In this document: in pieces, positions 30,189 to 38,898 of the stretch
Layout: every line of letters begins with the position of its first letter
Numbering within the stretch: position 1 is the first letter of the stretch
Assembly (NCBI RefSeq): GCF_007176755.1
Contig: NZ_BJTV01000001.1
Coordinates: forward strand, 806,001 to 870,000
Length of the DNA: 64,000 bases
Direction: 5' to 3'
Source: Streptomyces sp. 1-11
Lineage (GTDB): Bacteria; Actinomycetota; Actinomycetes; Streptomycetales; Streptomycetaceae
Position numbers and translations under genes: made by a program
The notes under the pieces: generated by a model
Databases searched by the model: none
Told to the model about the DNA's origin: nothing
What the model saw: the letters and a program-made list of their open reading frames with translations, nothing else

Positions 30189-32132
30189 TCAGCGTGCGTA
30201 GAGGTCCTCGATCTCGCGGGCGAAGTCCCGCATGATCCGTTCCCTGCGCAGCTTCATCGAGGGCGTCAGATGACCGGCCTCCTCGGTGAAGTCCACGGGC
30301 AGCACGGCGAACCGGCGGATCGACTCGGGGCGGGACACCAGCCGGTTGGCCTCGTCCAGGGCCCGCTGCAGCACGGCCTCCAGCTCGGCGTCGCCGACCA
30401 GGAGCTCCGGCGGCACCGGGTGCCTGCCGATCATCTGGCGCCAGTGGGTGATGCCGTCGGGGTCGAGGGTGACGAGGGCGGTGACGTAGGGCCGCCCGTC
30501 GCCGACGAGCATGACCTGGGAGATCAGCGGGTGCTGGCGCAGCCAGTTCTCCAGCGGCGCCGGGGCCACCGACTTGCCGCCGGCCGTGATCAGCAGTTCC
30601 TTCTTGCGGCCGGTGATGGTCAGGTAGCCCTCGCCGTCCAGCTCGCCTATGTCGCCGGTGTACAGCCAGCCGTCCCGGGTGGCGGGGACGACCCCGCCGG
30701 CCTGCGGGTCCCAGTAGCCGCGCAGCACGTGGTCGCCGGCGAGCAGGATCTCCCCGTCCGCCGCGATCCGCACCCGGGTGCCGGGCAGCGGCCAGCCGAC
30801 GGTGCCCAGCCGGGGCTTGAGCGGCGGGGTGACCGTGGAGGCGCCGGTGGTCTCGGTCAGGCCGTACCCCTCGAAGACCTCGATCCCGGCGCCGGCGTAG
30901 AAGGCGGCGAGCCGCCGGCCGAGCGGTGAGCCGCCGCAGATGACGTACCGGACCCTGCCGCCCATGGCGTTGCGGATGCGCCGGTAGACGAGCGGGTCGT
31001 AGAAGGAACGGGTCGTGCGCAGGGCCCGGTTGGGGCCGCCGCCGGCGCCGGTCTGCCGGGCCTCCAGCGCCTCGCCGTACCGCACGGCCACCGTGGTCGC
31101 CCGGTCGAAGGCGCCCGCCCGGCCGCCCTCCTCGGCCTTGGCCCGCGCGGAGTTGAAGATCTTCTCCAGCATGTACGGGATGGTCAGCAGGCAGGTCGGC
31201 CGGAAGGCGGCGAGGTCGGGCAGCAGGTCCTCGGCCTTCAGGCTCGGCGCGTGGCCGAGCCTGACCCGGGCGCGTACGCAGGCGATCGCCACCATCCGCC
31301 CGAAGACGTGGGACATCGGCAGGAAGAGCAGCACCGACGCCTCCTCGGCCGACCCCGCCCGGAAGACCGGGTGGAGCAGTTCGATGGCGTTGTCGACCTC
31401 GGCGAAGAAGTTGCCGTGCGAGAGGGCGCAGCCCTTGGGGCGCCCGGTGGTGCCCGAGGTGTAGATGAGCGTGGCGAGGGTGTCGGGGCCCAGCATGCCC
31501 CGGCGTACGCCCACTTCGCCGTCCGGCACCTGGCCGCCCGCCTCCGCCAGCCGGTCCACGTGCCCCTGTTCCATCACCCACAGGTGTCCCAGGTCCGGCA
31601 GCCGCTCCAGTTCGGGGCCCATCGCGGCGGCCTGGGCGGTGGTCTCGGTGACCAGGGCGACCGCGCCGGAGTCGTGCAGGATCCAGCGGGTCTGGAAGAC
31701 GGAGGAGGTGGGGTAGACGGGGACCGTGACCAGGCCGGCCGCCCAGGCGGCGAAGTCGAGCAGGGTCCACTCGTACGTGGTCCGGGCCATCACGGCGATC
31801 CGGTCGCCGGGCATGAGCCCCTCGGCGATCAGGCCCCTGGCCACGGCGAGCACCTGCGCGGCGAACTCTTCCGCCGTCACGTCCGTCCAGCGGCCGTCGG
31901 CCGCCCGGCGGCTGAGCACGACGGCGCCGGGCTCGGCCTCGGCGTTGTCGAACGGCAGGTCGGCGAGCGAGCCGTGCCGCACCGGCGGCGCGAACGGCGG
32001 GACGTACGCCTCCCGTACGGCGCCGTCCAGCCGCCGGGTCTCGGGCGCCACCAGGACCGGCAGGCCGTCGTAGTCGGTGGCCTGGACGGGGGCGCCGGAG
32101 GAGACCGGGGCGCTCGGGTACGGGGTGGACAC
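30189..32132 (-). CDS. Long-chain fatty acid-CoA ligase (FadD/AMP-binding)
   Basis: 647 residues from GTG 32132, preceded by GAGGAG at good spacing; a longer frame to 32207 lacks that support. The ATP motif YTSGTTGRPKG is at 224-234, GYGLTETTG is the adenylate motif, and DGWLYTGDIGELDGEG with GRKKELLITAGGKSV completes the ACS-type enzyme. It activates a carboxylate, most like long-chain fatty acids, to acyl-AMP and acyl-CoA. Divergent from a FabG/MaoC pair, so the three probably share a fatty-acid or related pathway. Confidence 0.92.
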   Translation of the reverse strand: MSTPYPSAPVSSGAPVQATDYDGLPVLVAPETRRLDGAVREAYVPPFAPPVRHGSLADLPFDNAEAEPGAVVLSRRAADGRWTDVTAEEFAAQVLAVARGLIAEGLMPGDRIAVMARTTYEWTLLDFAAWAAGLVTVPVYPTSSVFQTRWILHDSGAVALVTETTAQAAAMGPELERLPDLGHLWVMEQGHVDRLAEAGGQVPDGEVGVRRGMLGPDTLATLIYTSGTTGRPKGCALSHGNFFAEVDNAIELLHPVFRAGSAEEASVLLFLPMSHVFGRMVAIACVRARVRLGHAPSLKAEDLLPDLAAFRPTCLLTIPYMLEKIFNSARAKAEEGGRAGAFDRATTVAVRYGEALEARQTGAGGGPNRALRTTRSFYDPLVYRRIRNAMGGRVRYVICGGSPLGRRLAAFYAGAGIEVFEGYGLTETTGASTVTPPLKPRLGTVGWPLPGTRVRIAADGEILLAGDHVLRGYWDPQAGGVVPATRDGWLYTGDIGELDGEGYLTITGRKKELLITAGGKSVAPAPLENWLRQHPLISQVMLVGDGRPYVTALVTLDPDGITHWRQMIGRHPVPPELLVGDAELEAVLQRALDEANRLVSRPESIRRFAVLPVDFTEEAGHLTPSMKLRRERIMRDFAREIEDLYAR

Positions 32133-32228
32133 GGGGCGGCTCCTCGGGCGTGCAGCGGAGAACTGCTTGCTGCCTGACGTACGTGCCTCGGGCGGCGAGG
32201 CGTTCACCGGCCGCGGTCCGCTGTAAGG

Positions 32229-32237
32229 GGTTACCGG
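32229..32237. promoter_or_regulatory. GGTTACCGG motif in fadD leader, shared with the fabG promoter
   Basis: GGTTACCGG at 32229-32237 recurs as its complement CCGGTAACC at 32578-32586. In each gene's own reading direction the motif is CCGGTAACC followed within 2-4 bases by TTAC. It sits about 100 bp before fadD and 47 bp before fabG. It may be a common operator for both units. Confidence 0.4.
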
Positions 32238-32400
32238 CGGTCAGGCTGGTGATCGTACGGGTCGGCTGTGGGGGGCTTGTGCGGGTTCCGGGATGGTACG
32301 GGGACGGGGGTGTGCAACCTCGAAGATCATGTGAGGGACGCTCATGTTCGCCGCGTCACACCCGCCGCCGGCGCCGGCCACGGGCCGCGGTCGGTGGTCC

Positions 32401-32480
32401 CACGGGCTCACGGAACCGCGGACTCGCTGGCTCACGGACACACGGACACACGGACACACGGGCATACGGGCTCACGGGCT
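32401..32480. repeat. Eight-bp tandem repeat (CACGGACA type) in the fadD-fabG interval
   Basis: 32433-32480 is six consecutive 8-bp units: CACGGACA three times, then CACGGGCA, TACGGGCT, CACGGGCT. Two more units (CACGGGCT, CACGGAAC) lie at 32401-32416. Not coding as far as can be seen. Slippage-prone; length may vary between strains. Confidence 0.85.
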
Positions 32481-32585
32481 CGCCGATCACCGCGACGCGC
32501 CGCACCCGGGGCGGCTCGGACGGGGTTGCGAGGGGACTCATCTCGACCTGCCCCTCAGCCGTGACATAGGCTTACCTCCGGTAAC

Positions 32586-32601
32586 CTTACTCCAGAGTAA
32601 G
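32586..32601. promoter_or_regulatory. Palindromic operator CTTACTC-CA-GAGTAAG before fabG
   Basis: Perfect 7-bp arms with a 2-bp centre, 31 bp upstream of the fabG start and overlapping the shared CCGGTAACC element. Size and symmetry fit a TetR-family dimer; the TetR gene at 34834 is a candidate by position. Confidence 0.6.
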
Positions 32602-32632
32602 CAACTTCGACCGAGTCGCACGGGAGTTGGAC

Positions 32633-33934
32633 GTGGCCGACCGCTACCTGAGCTTCGCCGGCACGGCGCCGGGCCGTTTCCTCACCCGGCGCCTGGGCCT
32701 GCCCCAGCCGGCCGAGCTGCGCCGCTGGTCCGCCGAACACCCCTCGCTGGACGGCCCGTTGCTGCATCTGACGGCGGGGCCCTCCGCCCTGGACCTGGCC
32801 CCCGTGCTCGCCCGCACCGGACTCACCGCCGGCGACCGGGACCCGGCCGCCGTCGTTCTGGACGCCACCGGCGTACGCGACGTCGGCTCGCTCGCCGAGG
32901 TGCACGCGGCCCTGCATCCCGTCGTGCGCTCCGTCGCGCCGAGCGGCCGGGTCCTGGTGCTGGGCGCCCCGCTCGACCCCGCCGACCACCACCAGGCCGC
33001 CGCCCAGCAGGCCCTCGAGGGGCTCACCCGCTCGCTCGGCAAGGAGATCGGCCGGGGCAGGACGGTGAACCTGGTCCGGCTGACCGACGCGGCCGCCGCC
33101 GAGTCCACCCTGCGCTTCCTGCTCTCGCCCAGGTCGGCCTACGTCAGCGGCCAGGTGGTCGAGGTGGGCGCCGGACCGGCCACCGCACCGGCCGACTGGG
33201 CGAAGCCGCTCGCCGGGCGCACCGCGCTGGTCACCGGCGCCGCGCGCGGGATCGGCGAGGCCGTCGCCGGCACGCTGGCCCGGGACGGCGCCCATGTCGT
33301 CGTGCTCGACGTGCCCGCCGCCGAGGCGGACGCCCGCCGGGTCGCCGACCGGCTCGGCGGCACGGCCCTCGCCCTCGACATCACCGCCGACGACGCGGGC
33401 GAGCGCATCGCCGGCGCCCTCCCCGACGGGCTGGACGCCCTGATCCACAGCGCGGGCATCACCCGGGACCGGCGCCTGGTCAACATGCCCGCGGACCGCT
33501 GGAGCACGGTGCTGGAGGTGAACCTGGGCAGCGTGCTGCGCACCACGGACGCCCTGCTCGCCAAGGGCGCGCTGCGCTCCGGCGGCCGGATCGTGGCCAC
33601 CGCCTCCATCGCCGGGCTCGCGGGCAACGCGGGCCAGACCAACTACGGTGCGAGCAAGGCGGGCGTCGTGGGGCTCGTACGGTCCCTCGCGCCGCGCGCG
33701 CTGGCCGAGCACGGGGTGACCGTGAACGCCGTCGCGCCCGGGTTCGTCGAGACCCGGATGACGGCCGCGATCCCGCTGTTCATCCGGGAGGCCGGCCGCC
33801 GGATGAACTCCCTCGCGCAAGGAGGCCTGCCGGCCGACGTCGCCGAGACCACCGCCTGGCTCGCCCACCCGGCCTCCGGGGCGGTCAACGGCCAGGTCGT
33901 CCGCGTGTGCGGCCAGAGCCTGCTGGGAGCGTGA
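32633..33934 (+). CDS. High-molecular-weight FabG: 3-oxoacyl reductase
   Basis: 433 residues from GTG 32633 (CGGGAG 7 bases before; TTG 32627 is possible). Residues 1-185 are an inactive Rossmann-like domain as in mycobacterial FabG4. The C-terminal SDR domain has TGAARGIGEA at 201-210 and catalytic S325, Y338 and K342 (TNYGASKAG). It reduces 3-oxoacyl-CoA/ACP with NAD(P)H. One base separates it from the MaoC gene, the same pairing as FabG4-HtdX in mycobacteria. Confidence 0.9.
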   Translation: MADRYLSFAGTAPGRFLTRRLGLPQPAELRRWSAEHPSLDGPLLHLTAGPSALDLAPVLARTGLTAGDRDPAAVVLDATGVRDVGSLAEVHAALHPVVRSVAPSGRVLVLGAPLDPADHHQAAAQQALEGLTRSLGKEIGRGRTVNLVRLTDAAAAESTLRFLLSPRSAYVSGQVVEVGAGPATAPADWAKPLAGRTALVTGAARGIGEAVAGTLARDGAHVVVLDVPAAEADARRVADRLGGTALALDITADDAGERIAGALPDGLDALIHSAGITRDRRLVNMPADRWSTVLEVNLGSVLRTTDALLAKGALRSGGRIVATASIAGLAGNAGQTNYGASKAGVVGLVRSLAPRALAEHGVTVNAVAPGFVETRMTAAIPLFIREAGRRMNSLAQGGLPADVAETTAWLAHPASGAVNGQVVRVCGQSLLGA

Positions 33935-33935
33935 G

Positions 33936-34811
33936 ATGACCGCCGTCACCCTGTCCGCCGCCCCCGCGCTGGCCCCGTCGCTGGCCCGCGGCGCCCTGCG
34001 CTCGCCCTTCAAGCGCCCGTCCCCGGAGGCGGACTTCCCGCGCGCCCGCCTGGTCCTGCCCGGCCTGCGCGTCGACCTCGCCCGGCTGGCCGCCTACGAG
34101 CGGATCTGCGGCTTCGCCCCCGGCGCCGCCGGCGAGGCGGACGCCCTGCCCGTCACCTACCCGCACGTCCTCGGCTTCCCGCTGGCCATGCGGCTGATGA
34201 GCGGGCGGGACTTCCCGCTGCCGCTGCTCGGCCTGGTGCACACCTCGATCGGGATCGTCCGGCGCACCGGCCTGCCGGCCACCGGTGAGTACGAACTCGC
34301 CGTGCGCGTCGCCGGGCTGGCCCCGCACCGGCGCGGCACCGAGGCCACGGTGGTCACCGAGCTGCGGGCCGGCGGGGACGCCGTGTGGGAGTCGCGCAGC
34401 ACCTATCTCGCCCGGCACCGGACCGGCGGCGCGCCCGAGGAGCGCGGGCCGGACGCGGAGCGCGGGGAACCGCGGCCGCCGCTCGCGGTGGCGGGCCGGT
34501 GGCGGCTGGCCGACGACCTCGGCCGCCGGTACGGCGCCGCGTCCGGTGACCGCAACCCCATCCATCTGCACCCGCTGACCGCCCGCCTCTTCGGTTTCCC
34601 GCGCGCCATCGCGCACGGCATGTGGACGGTGGCCCGCTGTCTGGCCGCGCACGGCACGCCCGAGGCGGCCCGGGTCGAGGCCCGGTTCCGCGCGCCGGTG
34701 CTGCTGCCCGGCACCGTGTCCTACGGCACGGACGGCGCCGGCCGGTTCGAGCTGCGCGGGGCCGGGGACCGGCTGCACCTGACCGGCGAGGTGGGGCCAC
34801 TGACGCCGTAG
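33936..34811 (+). CDS. MaoC-like (R)-3-hydroxyacyl dehydratase
   Basis: 291 residues; two hot-dog halves. The C-terminal half carries the hydratase-2 motif with D205, N207 and H210 (GDRNPIHLHPLTARLFGF) followed by AIAHGMW. The N-terminal half lacks these residues and is structural, as in HtdX. Acts after the upstream FabG. ATG 33936 follows the fabG stop by one base, so translation is coupled. Confidence 0.88.
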   Translation: MTAVTLSAAPALAPSLARGALRSPFKRPSPEADFPRARLVLPGLRVDLARLAAYERICGFAPGAAGEADALPVTYPHVLGFPLAMRLMSGRDFPLPLLGLVHTSIGIVRRTGLPATGEYELAVRVAGLAPHRRGTEATVVTELRAGGDAVWESRSTYLARHRTGGAPEERGPDAERGEPRPPLAVAGRWRLADDLGRRYGAASGDRNPIHLHPLTARLFGFPRAIAHGMWTVARCLAAHGTPEAARVEARFRAPVLLPGTVSYGTDGAGRFELRGAGDRLHLTGEVGPLTP

Positions 34812-34833
34812 GGCCCCGGCGGGTCCGGGTCCC
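34811..34833. terminator. Bidirectional hairpin between MaoC gene and TetR gene
   Basis: GGGCCCCGG pairs with CCGGGTCCC with one mismatch and a 5-nt loop, between two convergent stop codons only 22 bp apart. Confidence 0.45.
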
Positions 34834-35487
34834 TCAGTCCTCCTCGGACCGCGGCGGGCTCCAGGGCCGCCCCTGCATCAGGTTGCCCAGGCCCGCCCAG
34901 GCGAAGTTCATCAGGGTGGCCGCCGCCTGGCGTGCCGTGGTGCTGGGGGTGGCGTTCGCCCAGGCGGCCAGGGACTCGGCGGCGCCGACCAGGGCCTCGG
35001 CCAGCCCGGCGACCTCGCGCTCGGCGAGGTCCGGGTCACGGTGGGCCTCGCGGGCCGCGACGGCGATCAGCCGGGTCACGAACGCGACGATCTCCTCGCG
35101 CATCGCGGTGACCTCGGCGGCGAACGTCTCCCCGTGGGTGCGGGCCTGGAGGTGCAGCACGGCCCAGCCGTCGGGATGCTCGGCGGTGTGCGCGAAGAAC
35201 GCCTGGAGCCCGTCCCACAGCTGGCGGTCGGCGGGCAGGTCACCGCGCACGCCGGTGCGGACGGCGTCGGACAGCGCCGCGGCCTCGCGGCGGATGCACG
35301 CGGTGAAGAGTTCTTCCTTGGAGTTCAGGTAGAGGTACACCAACGGCTTGGACACGCCCGCCAGGTCGGCGATCTCGTCCATGGACGCGGCCATGTACCC
35401 GCGCCGGCCGAAGATCCGTACGGCGGCGTCGAGCATCTGCTGCTCCCGCACCGCGCGCGGCATCCGCTTGGTCTTCACGGCACCCAT
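34834..35487 (-). CDS. TetR family transcriptional regulator
   Basis: 217 residues from ATG 35487. HTH: MLDAAVRIFGRRGYMAASMD EIADLAGVSKPLVYLYLNSK spans residues 18-57, canonical TetR_N. The C-terminal ligand domain (TATTARQ, MNFAWAGLGNLMQGRPW) resembles regulators of fatty-acid genes, but the ligand is not known. Convergent with the FabG/MaoC pair and probably the repressor acting at 32586-32601. Confidence 0.9.
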   Translation of the reverse strand: MGAVKTKRMPRAVREQQMLDAAVRIFGRRGYMAASMDEIADLAGVSKPLVYLYLNSKEELFTACIRREAAALSDAVRTGVRGDLPADRQLWDGLQAFFAHTAEHPDGWAVLHLQARTHGETFAAEVTAMREEIVAFVTRLIAVAAREAHRDPDLAEREVAGLAEALVGAAESLAAWANATPSTTARQAAATLMNFAWAGLGNLMQGRPWSPPRSEED

Positions 35488-35545
35488 GGGGAGAAGCCTA
35501 GTTGGGCCGCCGGGGCCGTCCGGCCCGTAAGCGGCGGCCGCGGCC

Positions 35546-35845
35546 TCAGGAGGCCTGGCTGTGCGCCCGGGTGCTGTCGTCCGCCACGTCCTCCTGGCTG
35601 CGGTTGGACTCCAGGTTGGCCTTCATCCGGTCCACCTTGCTGACGATCTGCACCGAGGCGCGGTCCCGCTCCCGGCGCAGCACCACCCAGCTGATCGGCG
35701 CCGACAGCACCAGCGCGAGCAGCAGCACCCACAGGAAGTTGGAGTCGCCGAAGCCACGCGGGAAGATGCCGGAGTAGACGGCTCCCCAGACGACCACGAG
35801 GCAGCCGGCGAAGACGCCGAGGCGCATCAGCGAGTAGCGGAGCAT
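35546..35845 (-). CDS. DUF4229 small membrane protein
   Basis: 99 residues from ATG 35845. Two helices (LMRLGVFAGCLVVVWGAVYS and FLWVLLLALVLSAPISWVVL) followed by a charged cytoplasmic tail starting RRERDRASVQIVSKVDRMK. This layout is typical of the actinobacterial DUF4229 family, function unknown. Confidence 0.8.
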   Translation of the reverse strand: MLRYSLMRLGVFAGCLVVVWGAVYSGIFPRGFGDSNFLWVLLLALVLSAPISWVVLRRERDRASVQIVSKVDRMKANLESNRSQEDVADDSTRAHSQAS

Positions 35846-35943
35846 CTCAATCCACTCTTCTGTGTCGTACGGTCCGAAATCCCATGAGGAACTCCGTCCA
35901 GTGAAGCACGTCCGGCGGCCGGTCCTCCCGGCGGGTCTCGGCG

Positions 35944-36468
35944 TCAGGCGAGTGGCAGCAGCATGATGATGTCGTCGCGGTGGTCGTCGGGGGCGACGCG
36001 GATGGCGCCGGGCACCCGGCCGACCTCCTTGTAGCCGCAGGCGGCGTAGAAGTGCTCCAGGCCGTGGCCGCCCCGGCAGCCGAGCCGGATCGCGTCGATG
36101 CCCGGGAAGCCGCGGACCGCTTCCTCGGCGGCCGCCATCAGGTCGCGGCCGTACCCCTTGCCCTGGTGCCGGGGGTGGACCATCACGGTGTACAGCCAGA
36201 CCCAGTGGGTCTGCAGCCGGTGCGTGTTGAAGGAGACGAACGCGGTGGCCGCGACCTCGCCCGCCTCGTCGTGCCCGACGAGCAGCCGCATGCCGCCGCC
36301 GCCCAGCGCCGCGAGCTGCTTCACCAGCGCCGGGCGTATGTCGTCCCGCGTCACCGGGGCCACGAACCCGACGGCTCCGCCCGCGTTCGTCACGTCCGTC
36401 CACAGGGTGAGCAGACCCTGGTGGAGGGCAGGGGTGATCGCGGGATCGAGGGTGAAGGTAAGGGGCAT
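35944..36468 (-). CDS. GNAT family N-acetyltransferase
   Basis: 174 residues from ATG 36468. WVWLYTVMVHPRHQGKGYGR is strand 4 with the acetyl-CoA loop (HQGKGYG), and LEHFYAACGYKEVGR is the C-terminal family element. Substrate unknown. The udgX gene ends 18 bp from its start region on the same strand. Confidence 0.86.
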   Translation of the reverse strand: MPLTFTLDPAITPALHQGLLTLWTDVTNAGGAVGFVAPVTRDDIRPALVKQLAALGGGGMRLLVGHDEAGEVAATAFVSFNTHRLQTHWVWLYTVMVHPRHQGKGYGRDLMAAAEEAVRGFPGIDAIRLGCRGGHGLEHFYAACGYKEVGRVPGAIRVAPDDHRDDIIMLLPLA

Positions 36469-36484
36469 AGGGCCAGTGTATCTA

Positions 36485-37147
36485 TTACTTCGCCAGGGCT
36501 CGGGCGGCGGTCCTCAGGTCGGCCACCAGCCCCTCGTACGCCGCCTCGCGGTCCTGGTCCCGGGCCCGCAGCACCGACGACGGATGCACCGTCGGGAGCA
36601 GCCGCCGCGGCCGCCCGTGGATCTCCCGCTCCAGCAGGGTGCCGCGCACCTCGCCCACCCGGAACGACGAGCCGAGCAGCGCCTTCCCGGCCGTGGCGCC
36701 CAGCACCACGACCAGCTCGGGCTCCACCAGGGCCAGCTCGGCCGCGAGCCAGGGTCCGCAGGCCGTGGTCTCACGCAGGCTGGGCGCCTTGTGGATCCGC
36801 CGCTTGCCCGGTCCGGACCGGGTGAACTTGAAGTGCTTGACGGCGTTGGTGACGTACGCGTCCGCCGGGTCCAGACCCGCCTCCGCGAGCGCGCGGTCCA
36901 GCAGCCGACCGGCGGGGCCGACGAACGGCCGGCCCTGCCGGTCCTCCTGGTCGCCGGGCTGCTCCCCGACGAGCATCACCCGGGCGCCGGCCTCGCCCTC
37001 CCCGAAGACGGTCCGGGTGGCGTCCCGGTGCAGGGGGCAGCCGCGGCAGCCGGCGGCGGCGCGGCGCAGCGCGTCGAGCCCGGCTCCGTCCGGGACGAAG
37101 GGGGCGGCGGTGTACCGGTCCTCGGGGCCGGTGCTGCTCGGGCTCAT
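36485..37147 (-). CDS. udgX: UdgX-type uracil-DNA glycosylase/covalent uracil-DNA binder
   Basis: 220 residues from ATG 37147. GEQPGDQEDRQGRPFVGPAG at 61-80 is the family 4-like uracil pocket, CRGC (34-37) and C130 are iron-sulfur ligands, and LPTVHPSSVLR is the DNA-binding loop. The stretch KRRIH at 115-119 is the UdgX hallmark: its histidine (H119 here) forms a covalent bond with uracil-containing DNA in the mycobacterial protein. Acts in DNA repair. Gene lies between a GNAT and mqnE on the same strand. Confidence 0.88.
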   Translation of the reverse strand: MSPSSTGPEDRYTAAPFVPDGAGLDALRRAAAGCRGCPLHRDATRTVFGEGEAGARVMLVGEQPGDQEDRQGRPFVGPAGRLLDRALAEAGLDPADAYVTNAVKHFKFTRSGPGKRRIHKAPSLRETTACGPWLAAELALVEPELVVVLGATAGKALLGSSFRVGEVRGTLLEREIHGRPRRLLPTVHPSSVLRARDQDREAAYEGLVADLRTAARALAK

Positions 37148-37179
37148 GGCCCCCGGGTACCCCGGGGGCCGGAGCCGGC

Positions 37180-38343
37180 TCAGATCCGCATGGCCTGCGG
37201 GGACTCACGGCGCAGGGGGTCCGGGCCGTCGTACTCGCGGATGATCTCGTAGCGGGTGTTGCGCTCCACCGGGCGGAAGCCGGCGTCCCGGATCAGGTCG
37301 AGCAGGTCCTCGCGGGTCAGCTTGTTCGGGGTGCCGTAGTTGTCGGCGTCGTGGGTGATCTTGTACTCCACCACCGAGCCGTCCATGTCGTCGGCGCCGT
37401 GCTGGAGGGCGAGCTGGGCGGTCTGCACGCCGTGCATCACCCAGAACACCTTCACGTGCGGGACGTTGTCGAACAGCAGCCGGGAGACGGCGAACGTCTT
37501 CAGCGCCTCCGCGCCGGTCGCCATCTGGGTGCGCGCCTGGAGCCGGTTGCGGACCTTGCCGTCCTTCATGTCCACGAAGTCGTGCTGGTAGCGCAGCGGG
37601 ATGAAGACCTGGAACCCGCCGGTCTCGTCCTGCAGTTCACGCAGCCGCAGCACGTGGTCGACGCGGTGCCGGGGCTCCTCGATGTGCCCGTAGAGCATGG
37701 TGCACGGGGTCTTCAGGCCCTTCTCGTGCGCCAGCCGGTGGATGCGGGACCAGTCCTCCCAGTGGGTGCGGTGGTCCACGATGTGCTGCCGGACCTCCCA
37801 GTCGAAGATCTCGGCGCCGCCGCCGGTCAGGGACTCCAGGCCGGCGTCGATCAGCTCGTCGAGGATCTCGGAGGCGCTGAGCCCGGAGATGGTCTCGAAG
37901 TGGTGGATCTCCGTGGCCGTGAACGCCTTCAGCGACACCTCCGGCAGCGCGGCCTTCAGCTCCCGCAGCGAACGCGGGTAGTACCGCCACGGCAGGTTCG
38001 GGTGCAGGCCGTTGACGATGTGCAGCTCGGTGAGGTTCTCCGACTCCATCGCCTTGGCGAGCTTGACCGCCTCCTCGATGCGCATCGTGTACGCGTCCTT
38101 CTCCCCCGGCTTGCGCTGGAAGGAGCAGTAGGCGCAGGAGGCCGTGCACACGTTGGTCATGTTGAGGTGCCGGTTGACGTTGAAGTGGACCACGTCACCG
38201 TTCTTGCGGGTGCGTACCTCGTGGGCGAGACCGCCGAGCCAGGCCAGATCGTCCGACTCGTACAGCGCGATGCCGTCCTCACGGGTCAGCCGCTCACCGG
38301 AGCGGACCTTCTCCTCCAGCTCGCGCTTGAGCCCGACGTCCAT
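37180..38343 (-). CDS. mqnE: Aminofutalosine synthase
   Basis: Radical SAM enzyme joining SAM-derived adenosine to 3-enolpyruvylbenzoate to give aminofutalosine. 387 residues from ATG 38343 (AAGGTG before it). C66-x3-C70-x2-C73 (CTASCAYC) binds the cluster. NVNRHLNMTN, ELHIVNGLHPNLPWRYY and PCTMLYGHIEEPRHRVDH are typical. Starts a menaquinone block with the Lrp regulator, ubiX, mqnP and ubiD, all on the minus strand. Confidence 0.94.
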   Translation of the reverse strand: MDVGLKRELEEKVRSGERLTREDGIALYESDDLAWLGGLAHEVRTRKNGDVVHFNVNRHLNMTNVCTASCAYCSFQRKPGEKDAYTMRIEEAVKLAKAMESENLTELHIVNGLHPNLPWRYYPRSLRELKAALPEVSLKAFTATEIHHFETISGLSASEILDELIDAGLESLTGGGAEIFDWEVRQHIVDHRTHWEDWSRIHRLAHEKGLKTPCTMLYGHIEEPRHRVDHVLRLRELQDETGGFQVFIPLRYQHDFVDMKDGKVRNRLQARTQMATGAEALKTFAVSRLLFDNVPHVKVFWVMHGVQTAQLALQHGADDMDGSVVEYKITHDADNYGTPNKLTREDLLDLIRDAGFRPVERNTRYEIIREYDGPDPLRRESPQAMRI

Positions 38344-38381
38344 GCCAACACCTTTCTCCGACAGCCCGACCAACGGTATCC

Positions 38382-38837
38382 CTAGACCTCTTCGGGCAGC
38401 TCGCCGACCCGGTTCTCCCACTTCGTGGACAGCACGATCGTGGTCCGGGTCCGGGAGACGCCCTTGGTGCCGCTCAGCCGCCGGATCGTCTTCTCCAGCC
38501 CGTCCACGTCCGTGGAGCGCACCTTGAGCATGAACGAGTCGTCGCCGGCGATGAACCAGCAGTCCTCGATCTCGGGCAGGTCCCGCAGCCGCTGCGCCAC
38601 GTCCTCGTGGTCGGCGGCGTCGGACAGCGAGATGCCGATCAGCGCGATCACGCCGAGGCCGAGGGAGGCCGAGTCCACGGTGGCGCGGTACCCGGTGATG
38701 ACACCGGCCGCCTCCAGCCGGTTGATGCGGTCGGTGACGCTGGGTCCCGACAGGCCGACGAGGCGCCCCAGCTCCGCGTAGGAGGCCCGGCCGTTCTCCC
38801 TCAGGGCCTGGATGAGCTGCCTGTCCACCGCGTCCAT
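38382..38837 (-). CDS. Lrp/AsnC family regulator
   Basis: 151 residues. HTH: DRQLIQALRENGRASYAELG then RLVGLSGPSVTDRINRLEAA; the RAM ligand domain follows (VIALIGISLSD, IEDCWFIAGDDSFMLKVRST). Placed between mqnE and ubiX, both menaquinone genes, so it may regulate them; a direct effector is unknown. Confidence 0.93.
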   Translation of the reverse strand: MDAVDRQLIQALRENGRASYAELGRLVGLSGPSVTDRINRLEAAGVITGYRATVDSASLGLGVIALIGISLSDAADHEDVAQRLRDLPEIEDCWFIAGDDSFMLKVRSTDVDGLEKTIRRLSGTKGVSRTRTTIVLSTKWENRVGELPEEV

Positions 38838-38898
38838 GCGATCGAAACCTTCCGCTGAAGAGTTCCCGAAGTGATGAGAGGTACTGCGACTTGCTCCG

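Noticed and set aside
32401..32480. CRISPR-like array
   Set aside because: Units are 8 bp with no spacers; it is a simple tandem repeat.
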